DNA of 64,000 nt from Stentor coeruleus (GCA_001970955.1 MPUH01000092.1:48272-112271), one strand, 5' to 3'; numbered from the stretch's first letter, positions 31,101 to 40,917 are shown. A program made the numbers and translations. The notes: a model not told the origin generated them from the letters alone.

Positions 31101-33589
31101 TCCTACAAAATCAAGATAAAGACAAAGAAGTACATACAGAGCAAATCCCCCAAGATACAATGGAAAAACTCAGTATTTTCATAGACAACCAAAAAGATCT
31201 AACCCAAGCAATTCAAGCTCTAGAAGACCAAAACATAAAAATCTGCCAAATGCTCAATGAAAAAACTCAAGAAGTCAAAGAAATCTCTGTAAAAAAATGC
31301 GAGTTCATGAATAGAATTGAAGAACTCAGCGAAGAAAACAAAAAACTACATGAAGAAAACATGTCAATCGTCACATCTAACAACGAACATCAAATAAAAA
31401 TCGAAAATTTCAATAAAAAAATCATGAATTTAGAAACCCAAATACAAGAACTTAAAGAAAAAAATATAAGACTAGAAAAATCATTAGAAAATCAAGATAA
31501 TATTATAAAACAAAAAGAAAAAAACTATAAGCAAGTTATGTTAGAAAAAATGGTCATGGATAAGAAAATTGAAGAATTTAATAAGGAAATACTGATGATT
31601 AAAGATGAAAATATAGAATTGATAAAAGAAAAAGAAGATTTAGAGGAAATAAATGAACAAATGGATAATGAAATAAAAGAAATGGGGAAAATATTAGATG
31701 AAATGAGTAAGGAAAGCTTAATAAAACAACATTTATTTAGTAAAGATGTTGTGGATGAAATGGAAAATAAATGGAAAAAAAATGAAAATCAACTAAAGGA
31801 ACAGATTGAAGATAAAAATATTCAAATAAAAAATTTAGAAAATGTTATAAAAGAGAAAAATCTAAATGTTTTAAAAGATATGGAAATTAGTGAGAAAGAT
31901 AAAGAAATAAATGAATGTAAAGAAACTTGCGAGAGGAAAATATTGGAAGTTAGACAGGAAATGCTGGTTGTGAAAGAGAATATAAAGAAAATTGAAAAAG
32001 ATTTTAAAGAGAAGGAGGCACAAGTTAAAATCGCAGATGCAAGGAAAATGAAGATGATGGAAAATATTAAAGAACTTGAAGATGATTTGAAAATATTAAG
32101 GGAAGAAAACTATAGGTTGCTTGTAAAAGGGAGCCAAGTTAGTACTGATAATGCATTTTTTGCTGATTCACAAGAGATGAATTTAATTGTAGAAAGTAAA
32201 ATTCAAGAGGAAATTGAGTTAATGAAAAGCAAAGAGCAACAATTTATTAGGAAAATTTCAGATCTCGAAGATGAATTAAGGTTTATGAAAGAAGAAAATG
32301 ATAAGGTTAAAGTTTTAGTAGATGATTACCAAAGCCAAATCAAAGAGAAATCCACAATAATTAAAAGACTTCAAGAATCACTATTTAAAGAACAAGAACA
32401 AACTCGACAAATTAAACGTAATCAAGACACTTACACAAAAGAACTTCTAATAATCAAAGAAGACAATATTAATTTAATAAAAGAAAAAGAGCATCTTGAA
32501 GACGAAAATGAAAACCTAAATAAAATCCTTGAAACTCTTTCAGAATCCCAGACCCAACCTCAAAAATTCACCCAAATCGAATTCTTACAATCAGAACTAA
32601 CTCAAAAAACAGGTGAAATCCAATCTTTAAACACCCAACTCCACAACCTCACATCAGAAATTGGCATAAAAAACTCTGAACTCGAGAAAATGCGTATAGA
32701 AAAATTCTCAATAATCCAAGACCTAACCCAAAAATGTTCTAAACTTGAGTCTGAAATCAAAAATAAAGACAATAAACTAAAACTAATTGAATTACATAAA
32801 GGGCAAATACAAAAAGACTTAAAAAACTATGAAATTGAACTCCAGGTTTTAAGAGAAGATAATTATGTTTTAGTTAAAAAATGTGAATTATTAGAACAAA
32901 ACTCTGAAGACCCAAGAGACAAAACTGAAAATATAGAAAAATTTATAGAAAATGAAAAAAAAATGATTGGACAAATAGAAAATTTGCAACGTGAATATAA
33001 AGAAAGTCAAGAGTTTATTAGAAAAATGAATAAAGAAAAAGATGAATTTTCTAGTAAACTTAAAGAACTAGAGGATTGTAGGTTAAATATTTCCCGATTA
33101 GATCAAGAAAAGGAAAGTTTTTTAAGGAATATAAAAGAACTGAGTCAAAATGTGGAGTTTTTAAGGAAAACAAATCAAGCTGACAAAGAAAAATATGAAA
33201 AAGAGGCTAATAAACAGAGAAAAGATTTGGAAATGCTTAAAAAACAAACAAAATCCCGTTTGGATGAAGACAACGTCGAAAAACTACACCTAAAAGAAAC
33301 TAACATCCAACTCATATCCCAAAACGAAAAACTCGAAGAAAACATCGAAAGCCTGAATCAAAAACAAGAAGACTACCTCATCCAAATTTCCAACTTCCAA
33401 AATCAAATCATCAATATTAAAAATCTCCTCAAAGAAAAATCTTTAGCTCTTGATATCTTAAAAGACCAACAAACAAAACATCTACATCAAATATCTAATC
33501 TTGAAGCCCAAAACAAGAATCTTATAAACCAAATCCAAGAAAACCCTAATAAAAATCCTGAGATCTCAGAAACTAATCTTTTACTTTAA
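28103..33589 (+). CDS. Giant coiled-coil protein (1828 aa)
   Basis: A single uninterrupted frame of 5.5 kb. The first ~75 residues are basic and rich in SP/TP sites (KPSPTKLEKF, EKSPTKFSPVR), plausible kinase targets. Nearly all the rest is heptad-like coiled coil, rich in E, K, L, N and Q. Three segments are related: KLKLSEMHKNQLQKTIKDLE near residue 915, KMKMMENIKELEDDLKIL near 1315 and KLKLIELHKGQIQKDLKNYE near 1565. Each is followed by (R/K)E/DDNYxL(V/L). This suggests growth by internal duplication. No motor, TM or other domain is seen. Proteins of this kind build basal bodies, striated roots and cortical fibres, but low-complexity coiled coils cannot be assigned to a family by eye. The stop is TAA. 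Confidence 0.85.
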   Translation: MRSSPLKSRGQSHPYSITPTGSKTLPKNHIRKPSPTKLEKFNTRLSKSPYQSVYSILSGEKSPTKFSPVRVDTGESQDSKEIQRLNEKLSSCQKELQLTKTNFIDSQNKLEKIIKDQKYCINELEIENLKVTKELSTIKNTCKKEYENLQEKDNKMIGDLQKKNKEFEEQSKFYIQENIKLKQNYEKEIFNLKTLIKDHELKLEMYKREFSSFHTKAKKEQDETGFKEEYIKKLQEGIKEKSKQTSELKQSIDHYFKQLEEKEQKILSLEKEIKKEKDINRMLSEKISDLMQDRINTQSETRRKTRKTEINDKRSPNRQKSPVFIPAPETRARDFELSLETSLKNSRLSDIQSREESILKLKTHITGLEHKLNELSEDNSKLRRENAKFIDKQILPDEDTGRYRNLRQSPPRGLFMNLFKNDEDEKKMINKIDELSEKLEKANKKVNELQSKNEDLDLKLVDMKNDNERIQYNYENLLVEIEGNKNIIRERAKEKDKEKSDFINELKNKVSERNKMIESLQELLRKERQNFERKWLEQEENHANEMQVIISSPYRKQQYSEEYNTEFSNESNKNIDELKGKIKELHGIINQMEKKSLEKDKENVQILLKKSNEINELSVEKKNLNKIILDLRGKIDEVKGENVELNRKNIENEESVPGLVNENKGFARDMENIPNAQTLEAELQNKENIIKKLQFNIKSLENTIKSYQETVHNKNNLLEQSNFTRLEIEKNFQNKIQELDDMKEVKLIKDDLLEQSNYIKLELENDFQKTVNELNDIKYNKAKEEENKKYEIERKELEISTLKNQVFLLESRLKDITEENVKKNKPDEEKCSIKTTQNLLEEQLKSANDEILSLKDKLNQKVSELEIIKISLENSKNQLGQVTEELNLKLLQSKQEFYALKDTQTKLESEAKSQEAKLKLSEMHKNQLQKTIKDLENDIKSLKDDNYHLVKQLEENESQENLKEPEIIINFGSESSIFDRKQSENELREHISNLEDKLRLLQNQDKDKEVHTEQIPQDTMEKLSIFIDNQKDLTQAIQALEDQNIKICQMLNEKTQEVKEISVKKCEFMNRIEELSEENKKLHEENMSIVTSNNEHQIKIENFNKKIMNLETQIQELKEKNIRLEKSLENQDNIIKQKEKNYKQVMLEKMVMDKKIEEFNKEILMIKDENIELIKEKEDLEEINEQMDNEIKEMGKILDEMSKESLIKQHLFSKDVVDEMENKWKKNENQLKEQIEDKNIQIKNLENVIKEKNLNVLKDMEISEKDKEINECKETCERKILEVRQEMLVVKENIKKIEKDFKEKEAQVKIADARKMKMMENIKELEDDLKILREENYRLLVKGSQVSTDNAFFADSQEMNLIVESKIQEEIELMKSKEQQFIRKISDLEDELRFMKEENDKVKVLVDDYQSQIKEKSTIIKRLQESLFKEQEQTRQIKRNQDTYTKELLIIKEDNINLIKEKEHLEDENENLNKILETLSESQTQPQKFTQIEFLQSELTQKTGEIQSLNTQLHNLTSEIGIKNSELEKMRIEKFSIIQDLTQKCSKLESEIKNKDNKLKLIELHKGQIQKDLKNYEIELQVLREDNYVLVKKCELLEQNSEDPRDKTENIEKFIENEKKMIGQIENLQREYKESQEFIRKMNKEKDEFSSKLKELEDCRLNISRLDQEKESFLRNIKELSQNVEFLRKTNQADKEKYEKEANKQRKDLEMLKKQTKSRLDEDNVEKLHLKETNIQLISQNEKLEENIESLNQKQEDYLIQISNFQNQIINIKNLLKEKSLALDILKDQQTKHLHQISNLEAQNKNLINQIQENPNKNPEISETNLLL

Positions 33590-33679
33590 GATTAACTTAT
33601 TCTAACTAATAAAATATGAGGATTTTTCCACATAATTATCTTCTTTTATATTTTTCTCTATATATTTTTCTCTATATTT

Positions 33680-35044
33680 TTAATATGATTTTAAATCAGG
33701 ATATATTAAATAAATGTTTTCAAAGTCTTTATGTATTTTTTCTGAATAATCATTGTTGAGATATATGAAATTGTTTATAGGGAATTTAGTTGCTTTTAAG
33801 TAATAAATTTTTTGTAAAACCTCTTGGCTTAAGGTTTTGAGGATTGTATATTGTTGGGATGTATTTGGGGTATTTGACATGAGTTTTAAAAGACAATCTT
33901 CTCTTTGTCTGATAAGTTGGAGTATTTTTATTATAAGAGCTTTAGATTTGTAGAGCTGGGAACAATATTCTAAAAGTTTTTCTAGATTACTTTTTGATTT
34001 CGGGGGGATAATCATATAACTAGCAGGGAGGAACAGTTCTGATTTTAGTTTTTCTAGTGTTTTAACAGCTTTTTCGTATATAAGTTCAAAATTATCAATG
34101 TTTTTGTTGAAAATTAGATCTTCTACTGCTCTTCCTGATAGGATTAATGGGTCAGAAACAGATAAATCGGTTTTGCTTTGATATGAGTAAGCTTCAAGTG
34201 GTGATTTACTCCAATCAATATCTTTAGGAATATATGATAAAGGTCGATATGTTCTTTGAGGATAGTTAACTCCAGGCGATTTTGGTCTTAAAATATCAGA
34301 GTTTTCATATGGAATATTCCAGTTTCTATATGTTGAATTCACTTTTTTTCTTAATTCTGGCTCGGTCGAGACCGAGCCCCTTATATTTGCCCTTCCTTTT
34401 ATCTTTGACACATAAAGCATTTGATTAAGCATTTCAGGATCATCATCTGAGTTTTTGAATACATTTATGATTTTGTTATAATCATCATCTTTATGTAACA
34501 AATTCGCAATGTTTTTAGACTGTTTTTGGTCTTTAGATTTTGATTTCAAAGATACTTTAGCCTGTTTTGCTAATGAAGGTTTAGGGTTTAGATCTGATTT
34601 TAAGTATGGGATTGGAATTTTATAATGAGGTTTTCCTTGATGTTTATTAGAATTTGTTGGGTATTCTGAGATTACTGATAGGTCATATGTTTCTGGGGTT
34701 AAAGAGTTTATTTCTTCTATGTTCATGGTATCAAAAAGAGCTTTTGGGCTTTGTTTTTTAATACTTAGAGATGATGAATGAGGTTCATCTAGAGAAAAAG
34801 CTTTTTGATGAAAAGAATAAGGGGAAAAGCTTTTGGTTTTGTAGTTTACTTCAAGGTTTTTATCATTAGAGACTGAAAAACTGCTTTTATTACTTCTAAA
34901 AGTACTTAGTTCTTTTAAAAGCTGCTGAATAATTCGGTCTTTTTGGTTAAGGATTTCTTGATAGTAAAGGTCTGGGAAGTCAGTTTGAGTGTTTTTTGAT
35001 ATACTTGAAGGACTTGGGATTGAAATATACTCTGATGACTCCAT
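33680..35044 (-). CDS. Orphan protein, 454 aa
   Basis: An intact ATG-to-TAA frame with no recognised domain. It has a short N-terminal coiled coil (YYQEILNQKDRIIQQLLKEL, about 28-47) and a long serine-, lysine- and proline-rich middle. The folded-looking helical C-terminus (about 310-450) contains KAVKTLEKLKSELFLPASY and SQLYKSKALIIKILQLIRQ. A GC-rich inverted repeat lies inside the frame (34359-34378). Possibly a ciliate-specific structural protein; the function is unknown. Confidence 0.6.
   Translation of the reverse strand: MESSEYISIPSPSSISKNTQTDFPDLYYQEILNQKDRIIQQLLKELSTFRSNKSSFSVSNDKNLEVNYKTKSFSPYSFHQKAFSLDEPHSSSLSIKKQSPKALFDTMNIEEINSLTPETYDLSVISEYPTNSNKHQGKPHYKIPIPYLKSDLNPKPSLAKQAKVSLKSKSKDQKQSKNIANLLHKDDDYNKIINVFKNSDDDPEMLNQMLYVSKIKGRANIRGSVSTEPELRKKVNSTYRNWNIPYENSDILRPKSPGVNYPQRTYRPLSYIPKDIDWSKSPLEAYSYQSKTDLSVSDPLILSGRAVEDLIFNKNIDNFELIYEKAVKTLEKLKSELFLPASYMIIPPKSKSNLEKLLEYCSQLYKSKALIIKILQLIRQREDCLLKLMSNTPNTSQQYTILKTLSQEVLQKIYYLKATKFPINNFIYLNNDYSEKIHKDFENIYLIYPDLKSY
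34359..34378. repeat. GC-rich perfect hairpin inside a coding region
   Basis: GGCTCGGTC and GACCGAGCC are exact inverted copies around a 2-nt loop (GA). In a genome this AT-rich a 20-nt hairpin with 16 G/C is striking. On the coding strand it encodes RGSVSTEPEL. Confidence 0.75.
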
Positions 35045-35575
35045 ATTTCTAAGGATATATAATTTATATACGGAAAATAGTAAATTATGTTGTTTTAATG
35101 GTGGACTTGTTGTTTTATTATAGGATTCATAAAAAATGTATAAGTTAAATGTAAGCGTTATAAAAAGAAGTTTAGTTATATCAACTAAGAATTATCCTTC
35201 ATAATATTACTCAATATGAATAAATTTATTGAAACAGTAAAAGCTCGCAGTGTTGTNTTATTGAAACAGTAAAAGCTCGCAGTGTTGTCTAACTATAAAA
35301 AAATAGCAATACTCACTTTATTTAGATCTATGCGTTACGACCTCAAACTTAAAACCTTAAAAAACCCATACTTCTTTCATAAAAATCNCGCAGTGTTGTC
35401 TAACTATAAAAAAATAGCAATACTCACTTTATTTAGATCTATGCGTTACGACCTCAAACTTATAATCTCTAACATTCTCAATATGTTACCCTTTTCTAAC
35501 TTTTATAATCCATATATCTAATTTTAAACTCTTTCCAAACAACTTTCTTCGTAAAATACAAACCCCTTATTTTAT
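35045..35575. other. Intergenic with two N joints
   Basis: Ns at 35257 and 35388. Around the first, 31 nt (35226-35256) recur directly behind it (35258-35288). Around the second, 74 nt (35278-35351) recur at 35389-35462; here the first copy has its own 36-nt tail before the N. The three nested copies share cgcagtgttgt. I see no gene. Confidence 0.7.
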
Positions 35576-35962
35576 TTATAAGAAATTATGGCATCTAGCA
35601 CTGTTTTGTGATTTATTTCGGCGTTGCATTAGTGATGAACAAGCTGTGTTTTGAACGCTTATAGTTTTTTCATTGCAATCATTTTTCTTTGCTGGCTCTA
35701 TTTCGATCTCAAACTTCCTATACAGTTCAGCAAGACGTTGATTGAGTTGCTTATACCCAGGACTTTCAGTAGGGTGTAAAAATAGATTTGAATCTGGGGT
35801 GACTGGGACTTCGTAATAATAAAACTCATTTTCGTGGCCCATTGATCTTCGGTTGCGTGAATATGGGGTTTCACAATTCCCTTTCTCCTCAGTGTCTGTA
35901 CTCAAATCCCATTTTTTTTCTGCTGACATGGTCTCGTCATTTGCTTTTATCGTAAAATACAT
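35576..35962 (-). CDS. Small orphan protein, 128 aa
   Basis: An intact frame encoding a polar protein without a known domain. Visible are a tyrosine-rich segment (ENEFYYYEVPVTPDSNLF) and a short helix (KQLNQRLAELYRKFEIEIEP). The ATG at 35962 is preceded by TATATAA on the sense strand; Met12 is an alternative start. The stop is TAA. Confidence 0.5.
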   Translation of the reverse strand: MYFTIKANDETMSAEKKWDLSTDTEEKGNCETPYSRNRRSMGHENEFYYYEVPVTPDSNLFLHPTESPGYKQLNQRLAELYRKFEIEIEPAKKNDCNEKTISVQNTACSSLMQRRNKSQNSARCHNFL

Positions 35963-36656
35963 TTATATATTACAACTGATAAATCACAATTTGACTATCT
36001 TTAATAAAATGAATTGAATAAACATCTTATGTATTTTTATATTTTCTTTTCCTCCCAATACACAAATTAATTATACTATTCCTTATATATTTTTTTTTTC
36101 TGTATATATTTTTCTTAATAAACTCATATGTATAAAATCTATTCGAATATATATTTACTACATTTATATGATAAAAATCTTTATTTATTTTAGATATTTA
36201 CGAATTTGACCTTGTTTTATAGTTTTGTTATGAAGAAATATTTATTTAAAGCTCCTTGTTTATCTTAAAATATATATTTTTTCTTTTTTAACTGAATTTA
36301 TTTCAGAAGTTGATATTCTGTTTTCTTTTTCTAGATTTTTTTTATATGATAAAACAGTTGTATTTGATTGGGAAAGAGTTAGTGAGTTAAAGGATGATAT
36401 TTGGGGAAATAAGATGATTTTTTATGGATTTTATTTGGTTGATATTTTATGCATTTTTGATGAAGTGATTTATAAGATGAATGCTTTTATAAGTGTAATA
36501 ATGGTTTGATTTAACCATAAAATTAGTATTTAAAGATATTTATTTATTAGTTTAGGTAACTATATGTAAACTTATAACCATAAATATATCCAATTCTAAT
36601 AAATCCTATAAACTATGGATAATTTTCATAATCTTAAATCCATAAATAATACATTA
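35963..36656. other. Intergenic, AT-rich
   Basis: About 690 nt with long T runs and no frame of interest. Nothing is recognised. Confidence 0.4.
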
Positions 36657-37988
36657 TTACGAAAACCTATATTTTGTTAATCTAAGTATTTCATCCACAT
36701 TTTTTTTCGCATAAGTCTTAGCATAGTCAACACTCTTCATAATTTCTAATATATTTCCATTATTTTTAGTATAATACCTAAACCAAAATATTACCATCCC
36801 ACAAAAATAATCTAAAACAACTTCATAAACCTTTTTAGCAGTTTCCATATATTTATAAAGAGTATTATCTTCAAGAGCTATCAAAGCACTTTCTGCAAAA
36901 AATATACAAGTAGAAGCAAAATTAAATTTGTTTGAGATATCTATAGAATATTTGTATATTTCAAAAGAATGTGAAGGATATTTTTCAACAAAATAAAGCA
37001 AGCATAAAAGACCAAAAATACCTGATTTTCGAAGATCGGCATCTGGAGTTTTACCTTGAAATCCTATGTTTTTCCAATGGTCCCCAAAAATTGGACATGA
37101 GTCACTTTTTTTAAGCAAAGTGTATAGTTTTTTAGCCATGGATACATGCTGTACTTGAATTGGGTTAAAAGCTTCATGAGAAAATTTTAACAGTTTTTCT
37201 TTTTGTTTATGTAAAAATGATAAAGATTCAGGCTTGATACGAAAACATCTAAATAATGCTTTGAAAAATGAAAATCTCGATTTTGGTAGAAAAACTTCAT
37301 TGCTAGATTTTTCAATATACTGAATTATGTAATCACTTGAAATGCTCCTATTATAAAATGTTGTGTCTAAAACACTAGTATCCTCAATGTTTACTGCTTC
37401 AATTTCCCTAACACTGACAATTTTCCACTCATTTATCAATTCTTTCTTTTTGTCTAAGCCTTCAATTTTAATATAAGGTACTTTATTTTTATTCTTTTTA
37501 TTTTTCAGGTCGACTGTTTTCTTTTCTATATCGTTCAAAGGTTTTTTTCTAATTTTTTCAAATGAGTTTTCAATTTTATCAATATCTGAATCTATATCAA
37601 TTCCTTCATAAGTTGTATCATTTTTTCCCTCATTCTTTATTGTATCTGCATCAATTGTATCATAAGAAGGATCATCTGAATCAAAATTAGCTGATTCATA
37701 AGTATATTCCCAAGCTTCACTCATTTTATCTATTCCATTCTCTTCAAAATTTGGTATTCTTGAAGATTCGCTATTAGAAAATTCTTTTTCTACCGGCTGA
37801 AGGCTATCATCATCAGTTTTTTTCTGGATGTTTTTGCTTATATTTTCGTTGAAAGAAGATTCTCCTTTTAGTCCTGAGAACTTTGGAGTATTAATATTAC
37901 AAGATTTGTTGTCAGGAGTTTCTTTTATTGATTTTTTATCTTCAGAATTGTGATCAAAGCTAAATTTTCTATTTGACGAGTTTTCCAT
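36657..37988 (-). CDS. ELMO-domain protein with an acidic N-terminal half (443 aa)
   Basis: Residues about 265-420 are an ELMO domain. HWKNIGFQGKTPDADLRKSG (about 300-320) is the family signature (hW..iGFQg.dP.tDfR..G), followed by the hydrophobic helix IFGLLCLLYFVEKYP. ELMO-domain proteins act as GAPs for Arl-type GTPases (ELMOD) or in DOCK-Rac activation (ELMO/CED-12). The ELMOD GAP arginine lies in the same region (here R in DADLRKSG). The first ~190 residues are disordered and acidic, with near-repeats such as DSDDPSYDTIDADT and YEGIDIDSDIDKIE. I see no PH domain, which favours the ELMOD kind. The stop is TAA. Confidence 0.8.
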   Translation of the reverse strand: MENSSNRKFSFDHNSEDKKSIKETPDNKSCNINTPKFSGLKGESSFNENISKNIQKKTDDDSLQPVEKEFSNSESSRIPNFEENGIDKMSEAWEYTYESANFDSDDPSYDTIDADTIKNEGKNDTTYEGIDIDSDIDKIENSFEKIRKKPLNDIEKKTVDLKNKKNKNKVPYIKIEGLDKKKELINEWKIVSVREIEAVNIEDTSVLDTTFYNRSISSDYIIQYIEKSSNEVFLPKSRFSFFKALFRCFRIKPESLSFLHKQKEKLLKFSHEAFNPIQVQHVSMAKKLYTLLKKSDSCPIFGDHWKNIGFQGKTPDADLRKSGIFGLLCLLYFVEKYPSHSFEIYKYSIDISNKFNFASTCIFFAESALIALEDNTLYKYMETAKKVYEVVLDYFCGMVIFWFRYYTKNNGNILEIMKSVDYAKTYAKKNVDEILRLTKYRFS

Positions 37989-38300
37989 AATTTACTCTAC
38001 TTTATAATCTACTGGATTTTTAATAAATATAAATGTTAAAAGATCAATTTAAAGTTATGATAAGGTTTTGATGATGATATTAAGAATTATAGTTATTTTA
38101 CATATTAAAGTATCCATTTATATATCTAATCATTATGATTAAAAATATGGGCCAAGTAGAATTATTAGCCCATCCTCCAAAAAAATCACATAATCTCTAA
38201 TCCTTAAACCCATTAAACCCTTCAACAATATAATTTCACAATCTAAAAAACCATTAATCTCTAATCCATTCAAAATTATATGTGTATATCAATAAAGCCT
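37989..38300. other. Intergenic between two minus-strand genes
   Basis: The right half (38160-38300) is G-poor and C-rich on the plus strand, the 3' flank pattern of the minus-strand gene ending at 38301. The left half is C-poor, the 5' flank pattern. No gene. Confidence 0.4.
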
Positions 38301-39257
38301 TTACGCTCTACCTTCAATCACTGCTTTCTTATACTGCAACCTACTATATATTCTCCAAACTGGTGATTTACCTTTAATCAACCCAGCATATACAACAGCT
38401 TCCCTCAAAGATACCATCATTAATCCACAAAGCTGACTAACTTGGGTATATATTTGTGGGGCAAGTAGATCTTCTTTTCCTTTAATATACTCATCAATTG
38501 CATCAACATTGTTATCTGAAAAATCAAATGACTTAAAAACTTCCATTAAAAACTCACTGATGTTTGGGGATTCTATACAAAAATTCAGAAAATCTTGAAC
38601 TTGAGATTTTGCTGTTGAGGATTCAGGGTTAAATTCTTCGCCTAAAAGTTCATAGACTAAACCTAAACTCCATATGATTCTTTTGTCAGGATTTTCTGTA
38701 AGTCTAAAACAGTCTTTGTTCATACCTTTGATAATATCAAATGCACTTTTTCCCCCTAATGATATGTTAAAAGGAGGTTTGTTGTTTAGGGTTTCAGAGG
38801 AATAGTGCGACTCGATGTCTTTTATTTGTGTGTTTAACTGGTCTAATGGGATTTCAGGTATTTTTCTTGTTGTGGTTCTTACTTTTTTAATTGTCTTTAT
38901 GAATTGTTCTAAAGTGCTCGGGAATATTTTCACCCCATTAACCCCTGGCTCAGTATTTTTCACTTCTTTTTGTCCTTTTATAACAGGGATTTGTTTGTTT
39001 TCTTCTTGTGGTTTTCTTATGATTTTCTGTTGTATATCTTTAACTGTAGGTAAAACTGGCTGGGATTGGGCCTTGGGGTAAATAGAGTGTCTTTTAACCC
39101 GATGATAGTTTTTTCTTTCGACGTAATTATTTATTTCTTTTAAAGAACTCGTGACTTTTTCAAGGTCCAGCTTACATGTTAGCATATCTTTGCTAACTTT
39201 TTCTAAACGTTTTCCTAAGGTGCTTTCGAGATTGAGTTTAAACTTTTTAAGATCCAT
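38301..39257 (-). CDS. Orphan protein, 318 aa
   Basis: A short coiled-coil N-terminus (residues 1-45), a basic linker, and a helical C-terminal domain (about 165-318). That domain contains KSAFDIIKGMNKDCFRL, RIIWSLGLVYELLGEEFNP and SPVWRIYSRLQYKKAVIEGR. The C-terminal half looks like a compact all-helical fold, but I do not recognise it. The 5' flank is C-poor on the plus strand for about 300 nt. The stop is TAA. Confidence 0.6.
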   Translation of the reverse strand: MDLKKFKLNLESTLGKRLEKVSKDMLTCKLDLEKVTSSLKEINNYVERKNYHRVKRHSIYPKAQSQPVLPTVKDIQQKIIRKPQEENKQIPVIKGQKEVKNTEPGVNGVKIFPSTLEQFIKTIKKVRTTTRKIPEIPLDQLNTQIKDIESHYSSETLNNKPPFNISLGGKSAFDIIKGMNKDCFRLTENPDKRIIWSLGLVYELLGEEFNPESSTAKSQVQDFLNFCIESPNISEFLMEVFKSFDFSDNNVDAIDEYIKGKEDLLAPQIYTQVSQLCGLMMVSLREAVVYAGLIKGKSPVWRIYSRLQYKKAVIEGRA

Positions 39258-39731
39258 TTCTTTAGTTTTTTTTGATATAAGAAAAGCTTATGTCAAATTC
39301 AAACATTAAGATTTGGTATTGGATGAGGATTGAGATGAAGGTTTTGAATATTGGATGGGAGTAGATTTAAGGAAAAAAGAATTTTGGATTTTTGGGTTTT
39401 ATGATTTTGATTGGGGAATTAGATGGATAGAAGAAATATTGTGGATGAGATTTTAGGTGTTAGAGGTGATTTGTGGATTTAGGATGTGTTGAGGAGATTT
39501 TAAAATTTTTTAGTTAATATAAAGTTGGGTAGTTTTTAGGATTTTAGGTGTTTAGGATTAAAAGAATGTGAATGTGAAAGAATTTTACAGAGGAATTTTT
39601 GATGTTGTTGTAAGGTGATTTATAGTAAATATAGCTAAACTATTATCTATACCAATATAAAATGAATATTTTCCTCAAATCATTATTCTAAGTAATTCCT
39701 ACTTTTATCACCTTATTCATATTATTTAAAA
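39258..39731. other. Divergent promoter region
   Basis: The plus strand between 39300 and 39600 is rich in G and T and nearly free of C, the strand-reversed 5' flank of the left gene. Closer to 39732 it turns towards C. No gene. Confidence 0.4.
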
Positions 39732-40694
39732 ATGCTCGAAGCTTTCAGTTCAAACCCAAAAATCACTGAATACCTTCACCTATACCCTAAATCTCAATGG
39801 GAAGAATGTCTTGCTTCTATAATCATTATCGGTATTTCTGCTCTAGAAAACTCATTCAAGCGCTTTTTACCTTTAGAAGAACTAATATATCTAAGTGAAA
39901 GTATCCCTCTTCCTTTATCTTTTCAAATCCCAGAACTCAAACAAACCTTAGCCGGAATGAAAGAAACTATTGATATGATGAATCTAAGTCTTGAAAAAGA
40001 AAACGAAGAGCTAAGAAAAACCTCAAGGAAAACCTCTTCATCAAAAAGAACTCAAAAAACTAAAAAAAGCATCCCAAATCCGATTTTGGTTGAATCAACA
40101 CCAAGATTTAAAGTACTAGACGATGCTTTTACAAAACAGAAATGGAAACGTGAAAGCCCAATGCCGATAATTAGAGAAGATAGCAAAAGTCTTTTATTAA
40201 AGCCATCACCAAAGCCAAAACTAGCTCAAAAACCTTTGCTTGGGGATAAAAAGTTCTTAAAAATATCTGATATAAAGCCAAGGATTGATGTTAGACCTCC
40301 TAAAATACCGACAGATGGTAATTTCACTGAAAGGGCTTGCGCGGGATCTCCAACTCTTGAAGAACTTCTTTCAAATAGCCGATTTACAATAAGAGATGAT
40401 GGTAAAACATGTAAAAATGAAGAGTCTTCTGATTCTAAACAATCATTAGAGTCTTCTGCTATGAAAAAAGATAATAATAAGAGAAGTATTTTGATAGGTC
40501 AACAAAAATGTGCAGTGACTATAGCTGAAGGATTTTTGAAAAACCCACTTATATCGCAACTTGCCCCTAAGGATGCTTTTAAGAAATCAGTTAGGAACAA
40601 TGATTATAATGAAGATGAAACTAATTCAAAAATTTCTATTCGAAGCTACAGCCCTATAAATAGTATGATGCTACTAAAAGATGATGACTTGTAA
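39732..40694 (+). CDS. Orphan protein, 320 aa
   Basis: The first ~95 residues look folded and helical (YPKSQWEECLASIIIIGISA, then FLPLEELIYLSESIPLPLS and a coiled-coil-like LSLEKENEELRK). The rest is basic, serine- and proline-rich and probably disordered, with SP/TP sites. No family is recognised. It is convergent with the MBOAT gene that ends at 40918. The stop is TAA. Confidence 0.6.
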   Translation: MLEAFSSNPKITEYLHLYPKSQWEECLASIIIIGISALENSFKRFLPLEELIYLSESIPLPLSFQIPELKQTLAGMKETIDMMNLSLEKENEELRKTSRKTSSSKRTQKTKKSIPNPILVESTPRFKVLDDAFTKQKWKRESPMPIIREDSKSLLLKPSPKPKLAQKPLLGDKKFLKISDIKPRIDVRPPKIPTDGNFTERACAGSPTLEELLSNSRFTIRDDGKTCKNEESSDSKQSLESSAMKKDNNKRSILIGQQKCAVTIAEGFLKNPLISQLAPKDAFKKSVRNNDYNEDETNSKISIRSYSPINSMMLLKDDDL

Positions 40695-40917
40695 TTAATA
40701 ATTCCTTAATCATAATCAACGAATACCCATATATAAACTTCAATCTAAACTATAAAACTCTTCGAACTATTCAAAAAAATCCATTTTTCCATAAAATTAA
40801 TCTAATCCTACACCTTTTCATTACTCTCTCCAGAAAAATCTTATTTTCATCACTCATATCCTTATTTTCAATAAACCCATCATAATTCTTGTTTATTCAA
40901 AAGCCATACTAAATTAT

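Noticed and set aside
35282-35521. 79-codon frame across an N joint
   Set aside because: It consists of two copies of the same duplicated overlap sequence and is an assembly product.
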